From contig LNDO01000106.1 of the NCBI GenBank assembly GCA_001465025.1, positions 1-40,683 of the forward strand: a DNA stretch of 40,683 nucleotides, in the 5' to 3' direction. The number at the start of each line of letters is the position of its first letter. The stretch's first letter is position 1. This DNA is from Pseudomonas sp. Ga0074129 (GTDB lineage: Bacteria > Pseudomonadota > Gammaproteobacteria > Pseudomonadales > Pseudomonadaceae). The notes under the pieces are model-generated. The model ran no database searches. It was given only the letters and a program-made list of their open reading frames with translations, and was not told where the DNA came from. Of this stretch, positions 27,907 to 34,977 are shown in pieces. The translations under genes were made by a program, and so were the position numbers.

Positions 27907-28791
27907 TCAGGCGGTTTGACGCGATCCCTGTAACTCGGCAAACCAGTTCAACGTTTCATCCCACAGTGGCTGCGCCGCCGGGCGGAAGTAGCCCATATGG
28001 CCGATTGCGCCGATCGGTTCTGCGCAGTCGATGGTTCGCGCTTGATAGGGGGCACGGCTGTAAGCGGCCATAAAGGCATCGCGCGAAGCCGGCGGTGCCC
28101 ATAAATCGTCCAGGGCATTGGCGGCCACAATCGGTGTACTGACCTGAGCAAAACGTTCCGCCAGGCCGGGCATCTGCGGGTCTTCAAAGAAGTAGCGTGG
28201 GTAGCCGCACCAGCGCTTCCACTGGGTGTAAACGCCCAGAGGCAAGTCTTCGCCCATGCCCAGTTTGCTCCAGGCCAGATAGCCTTTGTAGCGTGTCATC
28301 AATGGGCCAATAAGCCGCCACATGGTTAGCACGCGCAGTTGTTCGGCCTTGGGCATCCAACCGTGCCAGCCCGCGCCCGTGCCGAAGGTGTAGAAACCCT
28401 GCACCTGATCATGGTTAGGCAGCAAGCCAAAGGCATGCCCGCCAAACGAGTGGCCAACCATATACAGCGGTCGTTGTGCGTGCCGGTGTTGGTCAACGGC
28501 GGCGGCCAGATCCAGGTGAGCCCAGTCCAGGTAGTCCATCTTGAAACCACGCAGGGTGTCCGGTTTGGATTGGCCGATGCCTCGGTAATCCAGCGTCAGG
28601 GTGCTGAAGCCGCGCTGTGCGGCGTATTCGGCAAAGCGGCGGTAAAAGCCTTGTGGTACGCCGGTCGCGCCGGCAATCACCAACTGCGCGCGTGGTTGCG
28701 GGGCGTGATACAGCGTGGCGGTGAGCGGGTAGCCGTCGAGCGCGGGGAGCGTGATGGCTTCACTGAGAATGGCGCGGGTGTTGGCACTCAT
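27907..28791 (-). CDS. Alpha/beta-fold hydrolase
   Basis: A 294-residue cytoplasmic alpha/beta hydrolase. The nucleophile elbow is GHSFGG near residue 115; LTLDYRGIGQSKP near 70 is a typical strand-loop segment, and the probable acid and base are Asp in ANALDDLWAPP and His in GAIGHMGYFRP. It resembles predicted esterases of the YheT-neighbour or PIRSF037442 type; the substrate is unknown. Its ATG overlaps the stop of the upstream TetR gene in ATGA, so the two form an operon and the hydrolase is likely controlled by that regulator and its inducer, possibly an electrophilic or xenobiotic compound. Confidence 0.88.
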   Translation of the reverse strand: MSANTRAILSEAITLPALDGYPLTATLYHAPQPRAQLVIAGATGVPQGFYRRFAEYAAQRGFSTLTLDYRGIGQSKPDTLRGFKMDYLDWAHLDLAAAVDQHRHAQRPLYMVGHSFGGHAFGLLPNHDQVQGFYTFGTGAGWHGWMPKAEQLRVLTMWRLIGPLMTRYKGYLAWSKLGMGEDLPLGVYTQWKRWCGYPRYFFEDPQMPGLAERFAQVSTPIVAANALDDLWAPPASRDAFMAAYSRAPYQARTIDCAEPIGAIGHMGYFRPAAQPLWDETLNWFAELQGSRQTA

Positions 28792-29378
28792 GGTCGGACT
28801 CCTCCCGGAAACTGTTCGCGGGCCAGGTTAAACAGGGCAGTGGCGGCACGTCTGAGTGGTTCACTGCTGCCTGCGACGCGGGCTTGCAACAGCCCGCCTT
28901 CATAGATCGCCACAAACAGGGCAGCGAGGTTTTCGGCCTGCTCGTCGGCATAGCCATACGCGCGTAGTTGCCGGCTTAGCGCTTGGCGTACAGCGTTAAA
29001 ACTGCGTTGCAGTGCGGCGCGAATCTCAACGTCGTCGGCGCTGCTTTCCAACGCGATGGTGGCCAACGGGCAGCCGCGCTCAAAGCCGCTGCTTTCCAAT
29101 TGCTGTAAGGCACCCTGCAGCCAACTGTGCATGGCGTTGAGCGGGTCAGGCTGATGGCTGAACAACTGAGCAAACAGGCTGTCGATGCGCTCGCTGATGC
29201 GCTCAATCGCCGCCACCGCCAACTCGCTTTTACCACCCGGGAAGTGGTGATACAGGCTGCCCTTGGGGGCACCAGCGATATCCAGCAGTTCATTAAGGCC
29301 GACACCATGCAAACCTTTGCGCTGCAGGGCGTCGGTCATGGCGTTGATCAGGTTGTCGCGGGTCGAGGTCTTTTTCAT
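28788..29378 (-). CDS. TetR-family repressor (NemR/AcuR-like)
   Basis: A 196-residue TetR regulator. The helix-turn-helix is in GLHGVGLNELLDIAGAPKGSLYHHFPGGKSEL, residues ~22-52; the remainder is the ligand domain. A 16-bp palindrome of NemR type lies 13 bases before the start, between -35 and -10 hexamers, so autorepression of itself and the downstream hydrolase is likely. NemR senses reactive electrophiles, but no such cysteine pattern can be confirmed here. There is no Shine-Dalgarno before the ATG, and the predicted transcript starts almost at the ATG, so the message may be leaderless. Confidence 0.92.
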   Translation of the reverse strand: MKKTSTRDNLINAMTDALQRKGLHGVGLNELLDIAGAPKGSLYHHFPGGKSELAVAAIERISERIDSLFAQLFSHQPDPLNAMHSWLQGALQQLESSGFERGCPLATIALESSADDVEIRAALQRSFNAVRQALSRQLRAYGYADEQAENLAALFVAIYEGGLLQARVAGSSEPLRRAATALFNLAREQFPGGVRP

Positions 29379-29386
29379 GGGAATAA

Positions 29387-29415
29387 TATATAGACCGGTC
29401 GGTCTATTTTGCCAA
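29387..29415 (-). promoter_or_regulatory. TetR promoter with embedded NemR-like operator
   Basis: Read leftwards, -35 TTGGCA (29415-29410), 17 bases, then -10 TATATA (29392-29387). The palindrome ATAGACC-GGTC-GGTCTAT at 29390-29407 fills the spacer and resembles the E. coli NemR box TAGACCGATCGGTCTA. Binding would block the polymerase directly. Confidence 0.8.
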
Positions 29416-29766
29416 GGGTTTAATGGCGCTTTTGTGGGATTTCATCCGAGCTCAGTGTACGTGCTAGTCAGTTGCCACCCTGCAGGCAGCGCTTGCTCTA
29501 GTACCCTTGCAGCCTTATCGCGCAGCTAAATGCTCATGCTGCTGCCTGTTAAGAAACGACCAACGGTTAGTGTTCGGGTTGACGCTCTGTGAGTAACGGC
29601 GGAATCTGAAAACCGTATGCCGTGCTCGGTCATGTCGTTGTCACTGAAGTGGCCGATGCTGGTGAGCAGACCAACAAGATCCCCTTTTGGCCATTCGGCC
29701 TTTGCGTTACCTGAACTGCCTCCTGACCTTAATCGTCACGCCGGAGTATCCGGCAAGGAGATCGTT
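29416..29766. other. Intergenic region, no gene recognised
   Basis: About 350 bases without a convincing frame. It holds one small perfect hairpin (GCCGGA-GTA-TCCGGC, 29740-29754) that directly touches the ribosome-binding site of the next gene. I see no other clear signal. Confidence 0.4.
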
Positions 29767-29973
29767 ATGCACCTCTTACTTCCCTTACCTCTTGGCTTGT
29801 TCGACCCCCATTTGCAATTGGAGGCCGAGCAGGTAGACGCGGCGCTGCGTTGGCCGTCTCGGCGCGCGGTGGGTATTCATGCGCAAATCAGCCAAGCCAT
29901 TACTGCCATTGATCAGCTCAGCGTGCAGTTGCAGCGCGCCGAACTGGAGCGCAAAGCGACCACCCGACATTGA
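29767..29973 (+). CDS. Small hypothetical protein, 68 residues
   Basis: I do not recognise this gene. The start is supported by a perfect AAGGAG at 29755-29760 six bases before the ATG. The product has a short hydrophobic N-terminus (MHLLLPLPLGLFDPHLQ), then an acidic and helical part, and ends in a likely amphipathic helix (AQISQAITAIDQLSVQLQRAELERKA). It could be a small soluble or coiled-coil protein. A hairpin abutting the ribosome-binding site may modulate translation. It converges with the LysR gene, whose stop is 24 bases beyond its own. Confidence 0.55.
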   Translation: MHLLLPLPLGLFDPHLQLEAEQVDAALRWPSRRAVGIHAQISQAITAIDQLSVQLQRAELERKATTRH

Positions 29974-29996
29974 CGCTGATCATCCGGGCTGAGGGA

Positions 29997-30896
29997 TCAG
30001 CCCGGATGGAAGGCGCGCCGTAGATCATCGGCAAACGCCTTCTGGGCATCGCTGGGGTGTTGGCCGCGGTGGCTGGTGAGGTGGAATGGCACCTCGAATG
30101 CCAGCGACTCGGGCTCAATCGGCCATAGCCGACCGCTGCTGTGCCAGGGCGCGGCGATGTGTTCGGGCAGGTAGCCGATATGCTGGCCTGAGAGGATAAA
30201 GGCCAGTGCACCGTCCACCTGCTCGGTTTGGGCGGAGCTGGCTGTGCCTTGCAAGGGTTCGCGGGCCTGCACGAAGCGATAGGGGTGGTGCACGCGGTCG
30301 GCCTGTTGCAGGTCGCTCGGGCTGATGTGTTGGCGTCCATAAAGTGGATGGCCGTGCGCGCAGTAGAGCACTTGCCGTTCGCGGAACAAAGGCTGATAGG
30401 TCAGTGCGCTCTGGTTGCCGGAGAAGTAGCCGATGGCCAGGTGCAGTTGGTCTTGCAGCAGGCGGCGTTCCAGTTCCGCCGGCATGGCGGTGATCAGCTC
30501 GATCTGCACCTGTTGTTTACGCGCGCGAAACTGCCGGATGGCCTCGGCCACCTGCTCAAGCACCGAAGCCGCCAAGCCTTCAGATAAACCAATGCGTAGT
30601 TCTCCGAGTAAGGTGTCGGCCATGCCCTGCGCTTCCCCTTTGAAGGTGTCGATGGCGCTGAACAATTTACGCGTGGCATTAAGCACCTGCTCGCCCTTGG
30701 GGGTCAGGCGAAACCCCGCTTTGCCGCGCTCGCACAGACGAAACCCCAGGCGCGTCTCCAGCTTGGCCATCTGCGTGCTGATGGTGGACTGACCAATGCC
30801 CAACTCACCCTGCGCCGCGCTGAAGCCGCCGCATTCCACCACGGTGACGAACAGGCGCAATAACTGCAGGTCGAGGTCCCGCAACTGGCTGAGCAT
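29997..30896 (-). CDS. LysR-family transcriptional regulator
   Basis: A 299-residue LysR protein: the N-terminal helix-turn-helix lies in LRLFVTVVECGGFSAAQGELGIGQSTISTQMAKLETRLG (residues ~12-50) and the rest is the periplasmic-binding-like effector domain. An ATG five codons upstream exists, but AGGAG lies five bases before the ATG at 30896. It is divergent from the polyamine-binding protein gene with 114 bases between, so it probably controls that gene and speB. The inducer may be agmatine or a polyamine, which is inference from context. Confidence 0.93.
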   Translation of the reverse strand: MLSQLRDLDLQLLRLFVTVVECGGFSAAQGELGIGQSTISTQMAKLETRLGFRLCERGKAGFRLTPKGEQVLNATRKLFSAIDTFKGEAQGMADTLLGELRIGLSEGLAASVLEQVAEAIRQFRARKQQVQIELITAMPAELERRLLQDQLHLAIGYFSGNQSALTYQPLFRERQVLYCAHGHPLYGRQHISPSDLQQADRVHHPYRFVQAREPLQGTASSAQTEQVDGALAFILSGQHIGYLPEHIAAPWHSSGRLWPIEPESLAFEVPFHLTSHRGQHPSDAQKAFADDLRRAFHPG

Positions 30897-30909
30897 GCTG
30901 GCTCCTAAC

Positions 30910-30925
30910 ATTGATATACATCGAT
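30910..30925. promoter_or_regulatory. Candidate LysR-type binding palindrome
   Basis: ATTGAT-ATAC-ATCGAT is a palindrome with one mismatch and contains a T-N11-A pattern. It lies just upstream of the LysR gene, in the divergent control region shared with the binding-protein gene. Confidence 0.4.
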
Positions 30926-31010
30926 GCCAGAGTAGAACACTTCATATTTAAACCACGCAAATGGCCATGCAGGATGTACTCAGCCCCTTATCTGATTGAG
31001 GTTGTTGACC

Positions 31011-32090
31011 ATGCGGCAGATTGTGATGCCTGTGCTGTTATGCAGCGCGCTGGCCGTGCAGGCCGAAGAGCGCACCCTGAATATCTACAGTTGGTCGGCC
31101 TATGTGCCGGAGCAGGCCTTGCAGCGGTTCAAGGATGAAACCGGGATCAAGGTCAATTACGACATCTTCGACAGCGCTGAAGCCCTGGACAGCAAACTGC
31201 TGACCGGTGGCAGTGGCTATGACGTGGTGTTCCCGGCCACCAGTGGCCTGGCCCGTGCGATTCAAGCCAAGGCGTTGCAGCCGCTGGATCGCACCCAGTT
31301 ACCGCGCCTGAATAACCTCGACCCGGCGCTGCTGGAGAAACTCGCCAGCGCCGACCCTGGCAACCAATATGGCTTGCCCTACACTTGGGGCACCGTGGGC
31401 CTGGGCTACAACAAGCAGGCGGTGGAGCAGCGCTTGCCCGGCGTGGCGCTGAACAGCCTGAATGTGCTGTTCAAGCCCGAATACGCCAGCAAGCTCAAGG
31501 ATTGCGGCATTGCGGTGATCGATTCGCCGCAAGAGGTGATCAGCATCGTGCTCAACTACCTTGGCAAAGACCCTTACAGCCGCGAGCGTGCTGATCTGGA
31601 CGCCGCTGCGCAGGTCCTTACGCAGTTGCAGCCCAACCTGCGCTACGTGGGCGCCGGCCGGCACATCAATGACCTGGCCAAGGGCGAGATCTGCCTGGCG
31701 CTGACCTACAACGGCGACGCCTACATGGCAGCCGCCAATGCCGCAGAGGCCCAGCAGCCCTTCGAGGTGCAATACCGCATCCCGCATGAAGGTACGCTGC
31801 TGTGGTTCGACACCCTGGCCATTCCCGTCGACGCGCCGAACCCCGCCGCGGCGCATGCCTTTATCGACTACATGCTGCGTCCCGAATCCATCGCCGAGCT
31901 GACCAATGGCCTGTTCTTCGCCAACGCCAACCAGGCCGCCACCGCATTGGTTGACCCGGCGATTACCGGTGATGCCGATATCTACCCTGATGATGCCGTG
32001 CGCGCCCGGCTGTTTGCCGAAGAGTTATTGCCGCTGCGCCAACAACGTGAACGCACGCGCATCTGGACCACATTCCGCAGCCAGTATTGA
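31011..32090 (+). CDS. Periplasmic polyamine-binding protein (PotF/SpuD-like)
   Basis: A 359-residue solute-binding protein with a signal peptide (MRQIVMPVLLCSALAVQAEE). The mature start RTLNIYSWSAYVPEQALQRF, the DIFDSAEALDSKLLTGGSGYDVVFP segment and LPYTWGTVGLGYN are typical of PotD/PotF/SpuD proteins, which bind putrescine, spermidine or, in some cases, agmatine. A TTG five codons upstream is in frame, but GAGG is better placed for the ATG at 31011. No permease or ATPase genes accompany it, so it must work with an ABC transporter encoded elsewhere, or act as a sensor. Confidence 0.92.
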   Translation: MRQIVMPVLLCSALAVQAEERTLNIYSWSAYVPEQALQRFKDETGIKVNYDIFDSAEALDSKLLTGGSGYDVVFPATSGLARAIQAKALQPLDRTQLPRLNNLDPALLEKLASADPGNQYGLPYTWGTVGLGYNKQAVEQRLPGVALNSLNVLFKPEYASKLKDCGIAVIDSPQEVISIVLNYLGKDPYSRERADLDAAAQVLTQLQPNLRYVGAGRHINDLAKGEICLALTYNGDAYMAAANAAEAQQPFEVQYRIPHEGTLLWFDTLAIPVDAPNPAAAHAFIDYMLRPESIAELTNGLFFANANQAATALVDPAITGDADIYPDDAVRARLFAEELLPLRQQRERTRIWTTFRSQY

Positions 32091-32159
32091 GCCGACTGCG
32101 AATAGATCCTCGCGGCCTGCGGCAAGGCCGCACCGCACGTCTTATGAGGCGCTGGCTTT

Positions 32160-32226
32160 GTAGCCCGGATGACATCCGGGGCGCTTAGGTTTCAAGCAGG
32201 CACTCCCGGATTGCATCCGGGCTACG
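32160..32226. repeat. Interspersed palindromic repeat (TAGCCCGGAT family)
   Basis: GTAGCCCGGATGACATCCGGG opens and CCCGGATTGCATCCGGG...CTACG closes the element. It is nearly the same as the copy after hutH. Confidence 0.8.
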
Positions 32227-32265
32227 TGTGCCGCCCGGTATTTCCTAATCATTGAGAGCAAGGCA

Positions 32266-33237
32266 ATGGAAACTTTTAACGGCAACGACCTGGCCTTCAC
32301 CCGCGACAGCCTCTATGGCACCTTTTCCGAGCCGACCTATGCCGGCGTCACCAGTTTTATGCGTCGCCGCTACAGCCGCGACCTGCAAGGAGTGGACCTG
32401 GTGGTCAGCGGCGTGCCGTTTGATACCGCCACCACCAACCGCCCCGGCACCCGTTTTGGGCCTCGTGCGATTCGTGCAGCGTCCATCACCAGCGCCTGGG
32501 AACGGCATTATCCGTGGGAGTTCGACCCCTTCGATCACTTGGCCGTGATCGACTATGGCGACTGCAATTTTGATCACGCCTTGCCGCACAAGATCCCGGC
32601 AGCCATCGAAGCGCATGCCGAGCATATCGTTCAGGCGGGCTGCGGCATGCTCACTCTGGGCGGCGACCACTTCATCAGCTACCCGCTGCTCAAGGCCCAT
32701 GCGCGCAAACACGGTGCGCTGTCGCTGGTGCACTTTGATGCGCATAGCGACACCTGGCCGGACACGGATGACAGCGAACAAGGTGTCAGCCACGGCACCA
32801 TGTTCTACCACGCCGCCCGCGAGGGCTTGGTCGACCCGTCACGTTCGGTACAAATTGGCCTGCGCACCACCAATGACGATGTGATGGGTTTTCAGGTGCT
32901 GGATGCGCGCGAGGTGCACCGCAGCACGCCCGAGCAGATCGCCGCGCAAATCCGCGCCCGCGTGGGCGATAACCCGGTGTACCTGACCTTTGACATTGAT
33001 TGCCTTGATCCGGCCTTCGCCCCCGGTACCGGCACCCCGGTTTGCGGTGGCCTGAGCAGTCATCAGGCTCTGGAGATTTTGCGTGGCTTGCGCGGCATCA
33101 ACTTGGTGGGCATGGACGTGGTGGAAGTGTCGCCACCGTATGACCATGCCGAAGTCACCGCGCTAGCCGGGGCCACCGTGGCGATGGAGTTGGTGTGTTT
33201 GTATGCGGCGCGGCATAAGTTGGGTGAAAAGACGTAG
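32266..33237 (+). CDS. speB: Agmatinase
   Basis: Hydrolyses agmatine to putrescine and urea. The 323-residue protein is strikingly like E. coli SpeB in segments such as SLVHFDAHSDTW, HGTMFYHAAREGLVDP, SVQIGLRT and YLTFDIDCLDPAFAPGTGTPV, with both Mn-binding motifs intact (GGDHF, DAHSD, DIDCLD). Related ureohydrolases act on guanidinobutyrate or guanidinopropionate, so the exact guanidine substrate is not certain. The weak AAGG lies close to the ATG. It follows the polyamine-binding protein gene, separated by a repeat, and fits an agmatine/polyamine cluster under the LysR gene. The TAG stop belongs to the following repeat. Confidence 0.9.
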   Translation: METFNGNDLAFTRDSLYGTFSEPTYAGVTSFMRRRYSRDLQGVDLVVSGVPFDTATTNRPGTRFGPRAIRAASITSAWERHYPWEFDPFDHLAVIDYGDCNFDHALPHKIPAAIEAHAEHIVQAGCGMLTLGGDHFISYPLLKAHARKHGALSLVHFDAHSDTWPDTDDSEQGVSHGTMFYHAAREGLVDPSRSVQIGLRTTNDDVMGFQVLDAREVHRSTPEQIAAQIRARVGDNPVYLTFDIDCLDPAFAPGTGTPVCGGLSSHQALEILRGLRGINLVGMDVVEVSPPYDHAEVTALAGATVAMELVCLYAARHKLGEKT

Positions 33238-33315
33238 GGTGGAAATCGCTGTTTTTTCACCCCGGGTGACCGCATGACCACCCTTGTTGGACCGGTGAGC
33301 GGGGTCCACCCTACG
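33233..33315. repeat. Interspersed repeat (GTAGGGTGGA family)
   Basis: CGTAGGGTGGA opens and TCCACCCTACG closes the element, with a less conserved middle. The TAG at 33235-33237 is the speB stop codon. Confidence 0.75.
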
Positions 33316-33338
33316 ACTGACGTTAGCCTGTGTCGTGT

Positions 33339-33413
33339 GTGGGAGGCGCTTTAGCGGCGAGCCATTAGCGGCTGTTGTCGCGGCTAAAGCGGAATCCCAC
33401 CCAGCCCTCCCAC
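33339..33413. repeat. Interspersed repeat (GTGGGAGG family)
   Basis: GTGGGAGG and CCTCCCAC form the outer arms, with inner arms CGCTTTAGC and GCTAAAGCG, all perfectly paired. It lies just after the tyrS 3' end. Confidence 0.8.
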
Positions 33414-33434
33414 GATAAAACCACGGCCGGCGCG

Positions 33435-34676
33435 TTACTGCGCCTGCAACAGGTAATGGCGCTTCTTGCCAAGGCTTAGCCGGCGGCCCAGCTGCCAGGC
33501 TCGCAACGGCTGGTCCGGGTTGCTCTGACGTTCACCATCCAGCAGCAGCCCGCCGCCGCTCGCCAGGCGGCGTACTGCGCTGCGTGAGGGCTGCAAGTTA
33601 TGGCGCAGCAGCAGGTCGGTGAGGCTGAGGCCGCCGGCCAGGTCTTCTGGACTGACGCTCAACTGCGGCAACTCAGCAGCCATATTCTGCGCGCTAAACA
33701 ACGCCCGGGCGGTGGCTTCGGCGTCGCGGGCGACTTGTACACCGTGAGCCAGTGCAGTGGCGGCGTTGGCCAGGATGATCTTCACCTGATTCAGCTCGGC
33801 GCCTTCAAGGGCACTCAAACGCGCGACTTCATCCAGTGACAGTTCGCTGAACAGGGCGAGAAAGCGCCCCACATCGACGTCATCGCAATTGCGCCAGAAT
33901 TGCCAGAAGTCGTACGGCGAGAGTTTGTCGCCATTCAGCCACACCGCGCCGCTGGCGGATTTGCCCATCTTGCGCCCGTCACGGGTGGTCAGCAGCGGCA
34001 TGGTCAGGCCGAACAGCGGCTGACAGCCCTGACGCCGGCCCAGCTCCACGCCATTGATGATATTCGCCCACTGGTCGGCACCACCCAGTTGCAGGGTGCA
34101 ATTGTGCCGGCGCGCCAGCTCGGTGAAGTCATGGGCCTGCAGCAGGGTGTAGCCGAACTCCTGAAAGCTCAGCGAATGCTCACGCTCCAGGCGGTTGCGT
34201 ACGGCATCGAAGGTCAGCAGGCGGTTGATGGAGAAGTGCCGGCCGACCTGATCGAGAAACTGCAGGTAGCCGATGCCGTCCAGCCAGTCAGCGTTGTCCA
34301 CTACCAAGCCGTCGCAGGGGCCATCGCCCAACTGGATGTAGCGGGCAAAGCAGCCGGTAATCTCGGCGATGTTGTGCTGGATCTGCGCCTCCGTCAGTAC
34401 CGGCCGGCTGCTGTCGCGAAAGCTTGGATCGCCGATGCGCGTGGTGGCGCCGCCGATCAGCAGGATCGGCTTATGCCCGGCACGCTGCAGGTGACGCATC
34501 AGCATCAAGGCTTGTAAATGGCCGACATGCAGACTGTCTGCCGTGGCGTCGAAGCCGAGGTAGAAGGTGATCGGGCCTTGGTTGAGCGCCAGGCGCAGGC
34601 CATCGAGGTCGGTGCTTTGGTGGATAAAACCACGGGCAGCGAGTTGGTCGAGTAGATCAAAGGTGTTGCTGGACAT
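33435..34676 (-). CDS. tyrS: Tyrosyl-tRNA synthetase
   Basis: Charges tRNA-Tyr with tyrosine in the cytoplasm. The 413-residue class I enzyme has the HIGH-type motif HVGH at residues 50-53, [10 protein letters not shown] before it, the KMSKS-type motif KMGKS at 236-240 and a C-terminal S4 RNA-binding domain from about 340. Pseudomonas often carries two tyrosyl-tRNA synthetases; which one this is cannot be decided here. AGGAG lies eight bases before the ATG and is predicted to pair with an upstream anti-Shine-Dalgarno. A 160-base leader with a Tyr-containing leader ORF strongly suggests control by tyrosine supply. Confidence 0.97.
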   Translation of the reverse strand: MSSNTFDLLDQLAARGFIHQSTDLDGLRLALNQGPITFYLGFDATADSLHVGHLQALMLMRHLQRAGHKPILLIGGATTRIGDPSFRDSSRPVLTEAQIQHNIAEITGCFARYIQLGDGPCDGLVVDNADWLDGIGYLQFLDQVGRHFSINRLLTFDAVRNRLEREHSLSFQEFGYTLLQAHDFTELARRHNCTLQLGGADQWANIINGVELGRRQGCQPLFGLTMPLLTTRDGRKMGKSASGAVWLNGDKLSPYDFWQFWRNCDDVDVGRFLALFSELSLDEVARLSALEGAELNQVKIILANAATALAHGVQVARDAEATARALFSAQNMAAELPQLSVSPEDLAGGLSLTDLLLRHNLQPSRSAVRRLASGGGLLLDGERQSNPDQPLRAWQLGRRLSLGKKRHYLLQAQ

Positions 34677-34680
34677 AAGT

Positions 34681-34770
34681 GTCTCCTGGTTAAGGCAAAG
34701 GCCTGAGGAGACTGGAGTGAGGGTGTGCTATCCGGGCCGCCTCAGGCGGATCGGACATGCAACAACGCAT
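34681..34770 (-). promoter_or_regulatory. Predicted translational attenuator in the tyrS leader RNA
   Basis: Read leftwards, four segments can pair in exclusive ways. Segment 1, AGGCGG (34779-34774, at the leader-peptide end), can pair with CCGCCT in segment 2. Segment 2, GCCTGAGG (34747-34740), pairs perfectly over 8 bases with segment 3, CCTCAGGC (34708-34701), and can also fold on itself (CCGCC-TGA-GGCGG, 34749-34737). GTCTCCT (34712-34706), overlapping segment 3, pairs perfectly with AGGAGAC (34687-34681), the tyrS ribosome-binding site. No T run follows, so control would be on translation. The direction of the switch is not resolved. Confidence 0.6.
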
Positions 34771-34836
34771 CTACCGCCTGGTGAGAGGGGGCAGGGCGTA
34801 ATAAAACGCAGCGATGGGGCAGATGTGTTTATGCAT
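34771..34836 (-). CDS. tyrS leader peptide, 21 residues
   Basis: A short frame starts MHKHICPIAA, continues with Phe-Tyr-Tyr at codons 11-13 and ends LTRR before TAG. Phe followed by two Tyr codons in 21 residues, upstream of a tyrosyl-tRNA synthetase, is the hallmark of a ribosome-stalling leader. A ribosome waiting for Tyr-tRNA would leave the downstream segments free to refold. The ribosome-binding site is poor (AGAGTG about eight bases before), and the predicted transcript starts very near the ATG. I know of no named equivalent. Confidence 0.65.
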   Translation of the reverse strand: MHKHICPIAAFYYALPPLTRR

Positions 34837-34844
34837 GGGGCGTC

Positions 34845-34872
34845 ACTCTAACGATTGTTGATCGTCTGTCAA
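34845..34872 (-). promoter_or_regulatory. Predicted tyrS promoter
   Basis: Read leftwards, a perfect -35 TTGACA (34872-34867), 16 bases, then -10 TAGAGT (34850-34845). The spacer contains a palindrome, ACGAT-CAACA-ATCGT (34865-34851), that could be an operator. Confidence 0.65.
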
Positions 34873-34977
34873 ATCGAGGCGACAGTGCGCGGTTTAATCC
34901 ACACGTTCTGTGGCGGTAATTGAACTAGTCTTTGCTACACGGTGCGTTTTCCTGCGCCACTTGGGCAGAGCCACGTT

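Noticed and set aside
34695-34750. A transcription terminator in the tyrS leader
   Set aside because: The GC-rich hairpin is not followed by a T run, so transcriptional attenuation is less likely than control of translation.
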